Positions 6,171-11,392 of a stretch of DNA of 11,392 nt are shown here, in pieces. The notes beneath the pieces are model-generated. The model was not told the origin of the DNA. It did not search any database and saw only the letters and a program-made list of their open reading frames with translations. Each line of letters begins with the position of its first letter. Within the stretch, counting starts at the first letter, position 1. The translations under genes and the position numbers were made by a program. Source of the stretch: Thermoplasmatota archaeon. Lineage in GTDB: Archaea > Thermoplasmatota > Thermoplasmata > Thermoplasmatales > Thermoplasmataceae. The stretch spans positions 1-11,392 of the forward strand of contig JAMCUV010000049.1 in assembly GCA_023379345.1 (NCBI GenBank), written 5' to 3'.

Positions 6171-7436
6171 ATGAACATTAGATCTGAATGGGATCCGCTA
6201 AAGGAGGTCATGATGCACAGGCCAGGCACCGAAATCGATTATGCCATGCTGGCGCCCAAGGCGTTTCTCTTTGAAAGGCCCTTCAAGTCACGAGTTGCAG
6301 TTCAGGAACACGAGAATCTTGAGCTGGTGCTGAAAGAAAATGGAGTCAGGGTGCGATTGCTCAGGAACACAGTGGTGGACGCAGCCGACCAGAATCCTGA
6401 TTTTCGGCAGGAACTGGAGCAGAAAGTCCTGAACACCGTACGATTCTTCGGGAACCTCAGCAGGTCGGGGCAGGCGATGGCAGAACTTGAAAGGAATATA
6501 AAATACCTGGATTCGTCAACGCTTTTCAACATCATAACACTTGAACCATCCATTGACCTGAAGGAGGACAGTGAACCGGGTAGCGAATATCCTACGGTTT
6601 ATTCCAATGTGCCCCTTGCAAACCTGTATTTCATGAGGGATCAGCAGGCCGTGGTTCCAGGCGGAGTCATCTTTGGAAAGATGAAGAGGTTGCAGAGAAT
6701 GAAGGAACCAGAGATCACTCAGTTCGTTATTTCCAGGGCCCTCAGGGAGAAGAGTTCCATAACAATTTCAGAGAACGGTGTCTTTGAGGGAGGTGACTTC
6801 ATGCCAGCAGGGAAGTTTGCACTGATTGGAACAGGATCAAGGACCAATCTGGATGGTGCCATGCAGGCAATAAGATCGGGTCTTCTGGACTTCGACGAGA
6901 TTGCAGTGGTCAATAACCCCATCTATGATTTCATGGCTGGAAGCCCAAAAGATCCAATGGTGAACATGCACCTTGACACCTACTTCAATATTGCCGGTGA
7001 TGGCGTTGCAGTCGGTGCCGGTGAATTAATGCGGAAGGCTGAACTGACCGTATATTCAGGAAAAGGATCGGACAGGGGATCTGAAATGGGGAAAGATACA
7101 CTGTTCAGTTACCTGAAGAAGAAAGGCTTCAATCTGGTAGAACTGAGTGTGGCAGAGCAGCTCGGGTATTCATCCAACTTTCTCACACTCAGGGACAGGA
7201 AAATTGTTGCAGTCAACGTTGCAACAGTACTTGACAGGCTTCTTGGTCAACACGTGTTTCCGGACTATGTGGAACGGGAAGTGAAGAAGGATCTGGAGAA
7301 TAAGGGGCGGAATGACCTCTTTCCTAACAGCAGGGCTGTGAAGGATCATGGCATAGACCATGTGGAGGTTAAGCTGAGTGAACTGACGGGCGGATACGGT
7401 GGAGCCCACTGCATGACTGCAGCGCTTTCACGCTGA
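6171..7436 (+). CDS. arcA: Arginine deiminase
   Basis: This enzyme hydrolyses L-arginine to citrulline and ammonia. The 421 residues carry the guanidino-modifying enzyme signatures in order: WDPLKEVMMHRPGTE (7-21), FMRDQ (D157), VFEGGDF (E206), NMHLDTYF (H267 and D269) and the C-terminal GGAHCMT with catalytic C414. All expected catalytic residues are present and the length is typical. Bacterial enzymes usually read GGPRCM near the cysteine, so GGAHCM is a variant. No ornithine carbamoyltransferase, carbamate kinase or arginine/ornithine antiporter lies nearby, so the rest of an arginine deiminase pathway must be encoded elsewhere or the enzyme has a different role, such as pH homeostasis through ammonia. 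Another member of the superfamily cannot be fully excluded. Confidence 0.87.
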   Translation: MNIRSEWDPLKEVMMHRPGTEIDYAMLAPKAFLFERPFKSRVAVQEHENLELVLKENGVRVRLLRNTVVDAADQNPDFRQELEQKVLNTVRFFGNLSRSGQAMAELERNIKYLDSSTLFNIITLEPSIDLKEDSEPGSEYPTVYSNVPLANLYFMRDQQAVVPGGVIFGKMKRLQRMKEPEITQFVISRALREKSSITISENGVFEGGDFMPAGKFALIGTGSRTNLDGAMQAIRSGLLDFDEIAVVNNPIYDFMAGSPKDPMVNMHLDTYFNIAGDGVAVGAGELMRKAELTVYSGKGSDRGSEMGKDTLFSYLKKKGFNLVELSVAEQLGYSSNFLTLRDRKIVAVNVATVLDRLLGQHVFPDYVEREVKKDLENKGRNDLFPNSRAVKDHGIDHVEVKLSELTGGYGGAHCMTAALSR

Positions 7437-7458
7437 TCTCACCCATTACATCGAAACC

Positions 7459-7516
7459 TTTAATTCAAAATCAGCATTACGCTGACATCACGATATATCA
7501 CAGAAAATTCAGAGGG
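7459..7516 (+). promoter_or_regulatory. Promoter and ribosome-binding site of rps3ae
   Basis: A TATA-like TTTAATTC (7459-7466) would place the transcription start near 7490, giving a leader of about 30 bases. GAGGG (7512-7516) lies five bases before the ATG at 7522 and is a plausible Shine-Dalgarno sequence. This gene thus appears to be leadered, unlike several neighbours. Confidence 0.45.
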
Positions 7517-7521
7517 ATTTA

Positions 7522-8160
7522 ATGGCAAAGGATAGAAGTTCGAAGAAGGGAAAGGACAAATTCAAGGAGAAAAACTGGTACACCGTAATATCACCTGATT
7601 ATTTCGGCGGAAAAGAGCTTACACTCAGTCTCGGAAATTCGCCTGAGAGCATGGTTGGTAGGAAGGTTGAGGTTCCGGTTTCAGATTTCACAGGCAATTT
7701 CAAAAGAGCCAATGCAAAGATGATATTCAAGATCCTTTCCTGCCAGGGAACAAAGTGTTCCACTGAATTCCTCGGTCACTCCCTTAGCGATGACTACATT
7801 AGAAGAATGGTCAGGCGCAGAAAAGAGAGAATAGACATCATTCATGAAGTTACAGCATCCGACAGTTCAAAGATGGTTCTCAAGGTGGTTATTGTCACCG
7901 ATGGGAAGCTTAATGCATCCAAGAGAGTGGAAATCAGAAACTCAGTTCTTTCATTCCTGGACGAGAAATCCCGCACCATGACCTATGGAGATCTTGCCAA
8001 GTACGTCGTTGGTGACGACATATACAACGACATTATAAACGCGGCGAAGGATATATACCCAATCAGGAAGATTGAGCTCAGGAAGTCCGTGCTCGTCACA
8101 CACGAGAACAGCGGAAACGCAGTTAACACTGAAGAGCCTGGAATAGAACAGGCATCCTGA
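7522..8160 (+). CDS. rps3ae: 30S ribosomal protein S3Ae
   Basis: The 212-residue protein is the archaeal member of the S3Ae (eS1) family, located at the mRNA exit side of the small ribosomal subunit. Recognisable segments are the basic N terminus with KNWYTVISPDYFGGKEL, then GRKVEVPVSDFTGNF, then TEFLGHSLSDDYIRRMVRRRKERID, and the C-terminal half with SKMVLKVVIVTDGKLNASKRVEIR and IYPIRKIELRKSVLV. Length is normal. It is preceded by its own promoter-like region. A run of seven T begins immediately after the stop codon, only two bases before a tRNA gene. Confidence 0.95.
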   Translation: MAKDRSSKKGKDKFKEKNWYTVISPDYFGGKELTLSLGNSPESMVGRKVEVPVSDFTGNFKRANAKMIFKILSCQGTKCSTEFLGHSLSDDYIRRMVRRRKERIDIIHEVTASDSSKMVLKVVIVTDGKLNASKRVEIRNSVLSFLDEKSRTMTYGDLAKYVVGDDIYNDIINAAKDIYPIRKIELRKSVLVTHENSGNAVNTEEPGIEQAS

Positions 8161-8167
8161 TTTTTTT
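8161..8167 (+). terminator. T-tract after rps3ae
   Basis: Seven consecutive T directly follow the TGA stop of rps3ae. Oligo-T tracts terminate archaeal RNA polymerase. The tract is squeezed between the stop and the tRNA 5' end at 8170, so complete termination here would leave the tRNA without room for a promoter. Partial read-through is therefore likely. Confidence 0.45.
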
Positions 8168-8169
8168 GT

Positions 8170-8262
8170 GCCGGGGTGGCTTAGCTGGAGGAGCGCCGGA
8201 CTCATAAGAATGGAATGTTCTGAGAAATCCGGAGGTCTCGGGTTCGAACCCCGATCCCGGCA
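8170..8262 (+). tRNA. Elongator tRNA-Met (CAT) with a 20-nt intron
   Basis: The cloverleaf folds cleanly. The acceptor stem GCCGGGG pairs with TCCCGGC (one G-U), the anticodon stem CCGGA (8196-8200) pairs with TCCGG (8228-8232), and the T arm TCGGG-TTCGAAC-CCCGA is perfect. The anticodon CAT is at 8203-8205, the discriminator is A8262, and CCA is not encoded. The body, with GCCGGGGTGGCTTAGC at the 5' end, resembles archaeal elongator rather than initiator tRNA-Met, which usually starts AGCGGG. A tRNA-Ile2 (CAT anticodon later modified) is a less likely alternative. The intron at 8207-8226 interrupts the canonical 37/38 position. Confidence 0.92.
8207..8226 (+). other. tRNA-Met intron with canonical bulge-helix-bulge
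   Basis: The precursor forms a textbook splicing motif. The anticodon stem is followed by a 4-bp central helix CTCA (8201-8204) with TGAG (8221-8224). Two 3-nt bulges flank it, TAA (8205-8207) and AAA (8225-8227), and then comes a 3-bp stem GAA/TTC with a 7-nt loop. Cutting after the second base of each bulge removes exactly 20 bases between positions 37 and 38. The archaeal tRNA splicing endonuclease should process it. Confidence 0.88.
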
Positions 8263-8662
8263 TCATGACGCTAGACGTGGACAGTTGGTTTTTCACTCCG
8301 ATTTCCTGAAGCATCTATTTCATCCGTTCATAATTCGAGATATGGCAGAACTACGACATTTTTAACCTAGATCAATAGATTTGTCTAATTTTCCATGGAA
8401 TTAGGATCGCACAATTTTTTATAAAATGTTGAAAGGACCGATTTGCCAAACAAAAACGTCATCCTAAACTCATCAGCGATTATTAAATTAATCTAAACAT
8501 ATATTGATATCTATTATCATGCCCTGAGTAGTTTCATAATGAAAAATATATATCGCAAAAAGCTTTTTTACAAGGTAAACTAATAATTCATGAATTCATA
8601 ATAAAAATAATGTCAGCAAAAAATTGACACAAAGAATATGATATTGAATTTAATTTTTAAAC
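8263..8662. other. AT-rich 400-base non-coding region with several palindromes
   Basis: No credible protein gene is visible; the longest tidy rightward frame (8539-8583) has 14 codons. The region is far richer in A and T than the flanking genes. It contains a near-perfect hairpin, CTAATT-TTCCATGGAA-TTAG (8385-8404). There are also perfect palindromes TTTCATAATGAAA (8532-8544), AAAAAGCTTTTT (8557-8568) and the overlapping pair ATTCATGAAT (8587-8596) and ATGAATTCAT (8590-8599). GAATATGATA (8634-8643) lies about 25 bases upstream of the radical SAM start and may be its TATA box. The palindromes could be operator sites for that gene, but no regulator gene is adjacent. Confidence 0.55.
8289..8293 (+). 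terminator. T-tract downstream of tRNA-Met
   Basis: Five T lie 27 bases after the end of the mature tRNA and could terminate the rps3ae/tRNA transcript. No hairpin is needed in archaea. The tract is short, so confidence is modest. Confidence 0.35.
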
Positions 8663-10267
8663 ATGGCAATCAGGGCAGTTCTAATCAGACCTTCAAACAA
8701 GACAGGCAGTGCATATATGACCAAATGGGGATTTCTTCCTGCCCCGCTGAGCCTTCTGGCCCTTGCTGGAGAGATCAGGAGATTACCGGACAGCTCCATC
8801 AAAATTATAGATATGGAGGGAGACAAACTCACCCTGGATGATGCTGTTGAAGAGGCCGTCAAATTCAAGCCGGATCTTGTTGGAATTACGCTGCATGCCA
8901 CAGCAGCGCACAATACTGCTGGCTACATTGCCAGAAAGATCAAGGAAAGAAGCCCTGATACTATACTGGTGGCAGGCGGGCACCATGCGACGTTCCTTCC
9001 CAAAGAGATCATAAGATCAGGTTTTGATATTTCTGTTCTTGGAGAGGGCGATGAGACCATCTATGAAATTGCGAAAGCCGTGGCAGAGAACACCGGATTC
9101 CAGAATATACCGGGCATTGTCTATCTCAGCAACGGGAACATAAAGCGGAACTTGCCCAGGAAGCTCATTGCGGACTTGGACAGCCTACCCATGCCACCGC
9201 TTGACCTCCTGGACCCTTCAAGATATACATTCAGCGTGTTTGGAGCAGATGATAAGGTCATGTGCCTTGAAACCTCACGTGGTTGCCCATATGCATGTGA
9301 TTTCTGTTCCGTGACACCAACCTGGGGGAACATGTGGAGAAATAAATCCAATGAGCGGATTTTGGAAGAAATGCGTCTTGCCAAGGCCGCTGGCTACAAC
9401 TGGATATTTTTCACAGATGACATTTTTGTGGTGCATCCCAACGTGAAGCAAAGGGATGAGCTATTTGACATGATCATAGAAGAGAAACTTGACATGAAAT
9501 GGATAGTGCAGATGAGGGCTGATGTTACCGCCAAGTATCCAGAGCTCATAAAAAAAGCATCTCAGGCCGGAATGCGTATATCGTTCCTGGGAGTTGAATC
9601 CGGCAGCGAAGAAATCCTGAAAAAAATGCACAAGGGTGAATTTACTCCTCAGTCTGTGCAGGCGGTAAAGACTCTCGATCAGAACGGGATAATTGTTCTC
9701 ATAGGCATGATGATCGGGGCACCATATGAGAAATTCAGGGACATAATCTCAACAATTCGCTTCTCCAGACAGCTTGAAGCTGCAGGCGCAGATGCTGTTC
9801 AATTTTCAATTTACACACCTCTGCCCGGGACAAGAATCTTTGACGACGCTCTGAGAACAAATGCGCTCTTCACCCTGGACTGGGACAGGTACGATGTGCT
9901 CACCCCGGTGATGAAAACCGGCTTTGGCCCGGTAAGGGATCAGATCGCTCAGTTTTATGCTTCATACAGTTTCTACATACACAAATTCCTGAGGGATAAG
10001 CTGAAGGGCGTAAAAAGAAGCGCTATCAAGACACAGCTGGTGGACAATGCCTATAGTTTCATACTTAAGATGATGCCACAATATCTGCGGGAATTTTTCG
10101 GTTTTCCCAGATACATCCTTCAGACGTACAATCTGTACTGGAATTTCAGGAAACATCCGGCACTTGATTCAGAAAAGGTTGCCGAGGCACTTGAGACCTC
10201 AAACAAGATAGTATATGATCAGGGGGAGAAAAAGAACCCCTATTTCATGATAAAGGAGTCCCGGTGA
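8663..10267 (+). CDS. B12-binding-domain radical SAM enzyme
   Basis: The 534-residue protein is a class B radical SAM enzyme. Residues about 1-140 form a cobalamin-binding Rossmann fold (LSLLALAGEIRR, PDLVGITLHA, LVAGGHHATFLP, VLGEGDETI). The radical SAM barrel starts at about 195, with the 4Fe-4S cluster motif C208-x3-C212-x2-C215 in SRGCPYACDFC, then FFTDDIF (249-255), RISFLGVESGSEEIL and IGMMIGAPYE. A C-terminal region of roughly 130 residues is rich in aromatic residues. Such enzymes methylate or join unactivated carbons; known members act on bacteriochlorophyll, hopanoids and, in archaea, tetraether lipids (GrsA/GrsB ring synthases). In a tetraether-lipid acidophile a lipid role is plausible, but the substrate cannot be read from the sequence. 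It is monocistronic, with a long upstream region. Confidence 0.88.
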   Translation: MAIRAVLIRPSNKTGSAYMTKWGFLPAPLSLLALAGEIRRLPDSSIKIIDMEGDKLTLDDAVEEAVKFKPDLVGITLHATAAHNTAGYIARKIKERSPDTILVAGGHHATFLPKEIIRSGFDISVLGEGDETIYEIAKAVAENTGFQNIPGIVYLSNGNIKRNLPRKLIADLDSLPMPPLDLLDPSRYTFSVFGADDKVMCLETSRGCPYACDFCSVTPTWGNMWRNKSNERILEEMRLAKAAGYNWIFFTDDIFVVHPNVKQRDELFDMIIEEKLDMKWIVQMRADVTAKYPELIKKASQAGMRISFLGVESGSEEILKKMHKGEFTPQSVQAVKTLDQNGIIVLIGMMIGAPYEKFRDIISTIRFSRQLEAAGADAVQFSIYTPLPGTRIFDDALRTNALFTLDWDRYDVLTPVMKTGFGPVRDQIAQFYASYSFYIHKFLRDKLKGVKRSAIKTQLVDNAYSFILKMMPQYLREFFGFPRYILQTYNLYWNFRKHPALDSEKVAEALETSNKIVYDQGEKKNPYFMIKESR

Positions 10268-10270
10268 TTT

Positions 10271-10573
10271 TCAGAGTTCCGAGATCATTCTTGTTGTTTC
10301 GCCGGCTGCCTTTTCAATATCCTTGTATTTAACCCGGACCTTTTCCTTCACCGAATCCGGTGTATTCTGCAGCGCAAGGATATTCAGCAGGTGCTGCAGT
10401 TCGCTGTCCAGTATGTTTGCCATGATCCTCAGGTCCTCCTGTTTTTCCGGTGACACTTCTTTCCTGCGCTTTGATACAAAACAGTCGAAGTGAACCGATC
10501 CTTCCTTGGTGAACGTGAATTTTTCACCTGTTTTAACTGGCTTAGCACACACAAAGCATTTGAATTCTGCCAT
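10271..10573 (-). CDS. DUF2175 family small zinc-binding protein
   Basis: The 100-residue protein starts MAEFKCFVC and contains GEKFTFTKEGSVHFDCF, matching the archaeal DUF2175 family, whose function is unknown. C6, C9, H28 and C31 form a likely zinc site (CxxC...HxxC). Residues about 45-100 are charged and predicted helical, possibly a coiled coil or protein-binding arm. A longer frame could begin at a GTG at 10591, but the ATG at 10573 is preferred. It matches the family start, and a TATA-like TTAAAAAGGG (10591-10600) lies about 23 bases upstream, which indicates leaderless transcription. It converges on the radical SAM gene with only three bases between the stop codons. Confidence 0.82.
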   Translation of the reverse strand: MAEFKCFVCAKPVKTGEKFTFTKEGSVHFDCFVSKRRKEVSPEKQEDLRIMANILDSELQHLLNILALQNTPDSVKEKVRVKYKDIEKAAGETTRMISEL

Positions 10574-10590
10574 GATGCGGGAATTGGGCA

Positions 10591-10600
10591 CCCTTTTTAA
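10591..10600 (-). promoter_or_regulatory. TATA-like box for the DUF2175 gene
   Basis: The minus strand reads TTAAAAAGGG, centred about 23 bases upstream of the ATG at 10573. The spacing fits a leaderless start and argues against the upstream GTG as initiation codon. Confidence 0.5.
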
Positions 10601-10672
10601 GGATGTTGTCAGCTTCCATGAGAAAAATGCCCATAAGGTGTCTGTTGATATTACGATCGTTTAAGCAGAAAG

Positions 10673-10692
10673 CCCACGACTTGGGTCGTGGG
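10673..10692 (+). repeat. Left-end hairpin of the IS605-type relic
   Basis: CCCACGAC (10673-10680) pairs perfectly over 8 bp with GTCGTGGG (10685-10692) around a TTGG loop. In IS200/IS605 elements a subterminal hairpin like this is recognised by the TnpA transposase on single-stranded DNA. Confidence 0.65.
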
Positions 10693-10736
10693 ATGAATGT
10701 GAATCTATATATCTCGCAGTGGCATTGAAATTCAGG

Positions 10737-10791
10737 CATGAAACTCCTCATGTGAAATATCATGAGAAAGTCATGCATGAAAATCCCCATG
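10737..10791 (+). repeat. Pair of 16-base direct repeats inside the relic
   Basis: CATGAAACTCCTCATG (10737-10752) and CATGAAAATCCCCATG (10776-10791) agree at 14 of 16 positions, 39 bases apart start to start. Each begins with CATG and ends with CATG, so each is also weakly self-complementary at its ends. Their role is unknown. Confidence 0.55.
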
Positions 10792-10822
10792 CATTGATTG
10801 ATCCGGAAGGACTTCAGCATGA

Positions 10823-11020
10823 GGTTGGGAATGTCTCCGTTCTGCAGTCTTGGCAGAGGAATGGGTAAAGACACATCCCGATTGCATGCAGACAGGGATG
10901 CATGCAAGTGGAGCACTGATACCCACAGAGGCGCAACCTTCAGGACTGGAAAGACGCCAGAACTCTGTAACAGGTTCCAGCAAAACTGTCATGGCAGTGA
11001 GGGATGAAGACGAAAGCTAA
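10823..11020 (+). pseudogene. Probable tnpB 3'-end remnant, frameshifted
   Basis: One frame runs from 10823 to a TAA at 11018-11020 and ends TVMAVRDEDES, just ahead of the right-end hairpin, which is where tnpB genes normally stop. In a different frame the bases near 10885-10905 read HADRDACKW. This recalls the DRDxNA block that follows the TnpB zinc finger and carries the third RuvC aspartate. The useful fragments therefore lie in different frames, as expected for decay. The N-terminal and catalytic parts are missing. The match rests on short motifs and position, so it is tentative. Confidence 0.38.
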
Positions 11021-11034
11021 GCAAAAGTGAGAAC

Positions 11035-11055
11035 CCCACATGCTTTAGCTGTGGG
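11035..11055 (+). repeat. Right-end hairpin of the IS605-type relic
   Basis: CCCACA and GC (11035-11040, 11042-11043) pair with GC and TGTGGG (11048-11055) around a TTTA loop, with T11041 bulged. The bases that follow, AGTATGTCAG, resemble right ends of tnpB-carrying elements, where the guide-RNA scaffold also terminates. Confidence 0.62.
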
Positions 11056-11159
11056 AGTATGTCAGCACAGGTAATTCCATTTATGGGCAGGTCAGTCATG
11101 GACATCGCAGACCGCAATTATGGGAAAAACATGAGGAACAGGAAGTCAAAATGAGAACT

Positions 11160-11180
11160 ATTGTAATTTTGCGTTACAAT
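11160..11180. repeat. Small perfect inverted repeat upstream of the helicase gene
   Basis: ATTGTAA (11160-11166) and TTACAAT (11174-11180) are perfect inverted copies separated by seven bases. Located in the 236-base gap between the IS605-type relic and the helicase gene, it could be a protein-binding site or an accidental A/T-rich palindrome. Confidence 0.4.
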
Positions 11181-11213
11181 ATATTTGCGTTCATGTCCGT
11201 GTAGGCTAACTTA

Positions 11214-11273
11214 TTTTTATATACTCGTGCTGAATATAGTAACCGACGATAACGCAGGAAACATTTAATTTTT
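11214..11273 (+). promoter_or_regulatory. Candidate promoter of the DEAD-box helicase gene
   Basis: Two TATA-like elements are visible. TTTTTATATA (11214-11223) would give a leader of about 55 bases. CATTTAATTTTT (11262-11273) would start transcription within about ten bases of the ATG at 11301. No strong Shine-Dalgarno sequence precedes the ATG, which slightly favours the second. Confidence 0.35.
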
Positions 11274-11300
11274 CTGAGTTCGCAACGCAAGAGTGTTAAA

Positions 11301-11392
11301 ATGACAAAATTCGAAGAATTCCAGCTGAAAAGTGAACTTTTAAATTCACTGCACAAAATAGGTTTTGACGAAGCTACTGAAGTCCAGGAGAA
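11301..11392 (+). CDS. DEAD-box RNA helicase, N-terminal fragment (runs off the window)
   Basis: The last 92 bases encode MTKFEEFQLKSELLNSLHKI followed by GFDEATEVQE. This is the N-terminal Q motif of DEAD-box ATP-dependent RNA helicases: an upstream aromatic residue (F7), the GF pair, and T-x-VQ whose glutamine contacts the adenine of ATP. The DEAD motif itself and the rest of the protein lie beyond the window. The start is placed at the ATG at 11301 because the Q motif then sits at the usual distance from the N terminus. Archaeal members act in RNA unwinding, for example in ribosome assembly or cold response. The call rests on about 30 residues but the motif is specific. Confidence 0.8.
   Translation, partial: MTKFEEFQLKSELLNSLHKIGFDEATEVQE

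Larger units (their letters stand above)
10664..11064 (+). mobile_element. Decayed IS200/IS605-type element, PATE-like, about 0.4 kb
   Basis: Two hairpins typical of IS200/IS605 ends bracket this stretch. At the left, AAGCCCACGAC-TTGG-GTCGTGGGATGAATG (stem 10673-10680 with 10685-10692) resembles the left ends of these elements. At the right, CCCACA-T-GC-TTTA-GCTGTGGG (11035-11055) is followed by AGTATGTCAG, a right-end pattern often seen downstream of tnpB. The interior has no intact tnpA or tnpB, only broken frames, so the element cannot move by itself but might be mobilised in trans. Such palindrome-associated derivatives are known in archaea. Exact boundaries are estimates, because these elements make no target duplication and lack inverted repeats. 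Confidence 0.62.

Noticed and set aside
8539..8583. 14-codon frame MKNIYRKKLFYKVN before the radical SAM gene
   Set aside because: It is very short, lies in AT-rich DNA within palindromes, and lacks a ribosome-binding site; chance occurrence is likely.
10542..10916. Leftward 124-codon frame over the IS605-type relic
   Set aside because: It overlaps the DUF2175 start and its promoter, runs through the left hairpin, and has no recognisable motif.
10798..11007. Rightward 69-codon frame inside the relic taken as an intact gene
   Set aside because: Only the short ADRDAC stretch recalls TnpB and the rest does not; it is treated as part of a decayed remnant rather than a functional gene.
10673..11055. 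Two CCCAC...GTGGG hairpins as CRISPR-like repeats
   Set aside because: There are only two hairpins of different sequence, about 360 bases apart, with no regular spacers; they fit IS200/IS605 ends better.

Overview
The window looks like a piece of a euryarchaeal chromosome, most likely Thermoplasmata (a Ferroplasma/Cuniculiplasma/Thermoplasma-type acidophile). This is inferred from the archaeal RNA polymerase and ribosomal genes (Rpo7, Spt4, S24e, S27ae, S3ae), an archaeal GTP-dependent dephospho-CoA kinase, archaeal NMD3, a tRNA-Met with a bulge-helix-bulge intron, and TATA-like boxes about 25 bases before start codons, which suggests many leaderless mRNAs. The genus cannot be fixed from the sequence alone.

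Left part (1-3730, all leftward): the 5' end of a DUF763 gene with a TTG start, then a complete IS4-superfamily insertion sequence (about 363-1906) whose transposase keeps the DDE residues and the YREK signature. Next comes a compact information-processing operon, transcribed right to left: rpo7, spt4, dephospho-CoA kinase, rps24e, rps27ae. The IS right end abuts the rps27ae stop codon. S27ae carries an unusual Lys/Glu-rich C-terminal tail.

Middle part (3731-8262, all rightward): a 219-base divergent promoter region, then an isovaleryl/long-chain-type acyl-CoA dehydrogenase closely followed by nmd3, a stand-alone arginine deiminase, ribosomal protein S3ae, and an intron-containing elongator tRNA-Met only nine bases after rps3ae.

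Right part (8263-11392): about 400 bases of AT-rich, palindrome-rich non-coding DNA leads into a B12-binding-domain radical SAM enzyme, a candidate membrane-lipid (GDGT ring) or other C-C bond-forming enzyme. A small DUF2175 zinc protein converges on it with a 3-base gap. A decayed IS200/IS605-type element follows (about 10664-11064), with both end hairpins and a broken tnpB-like remnant. The window ends in the first 30 codons of a DEAD-box RNA helicase.

The genes are mostly housekeeping: transcription, translation, ribosome biogenesis, CoA synthesis, amino-acid and acyl-CoA catabolism. I see no defence island, CRISPR array or clearly new multi-gene system. The points most worth a second look are the radical SAM enzyme with its palindromic upstream region, the IS605-derived relic with a possible guide-RNA end, and the S27ae tail at the IS junction.
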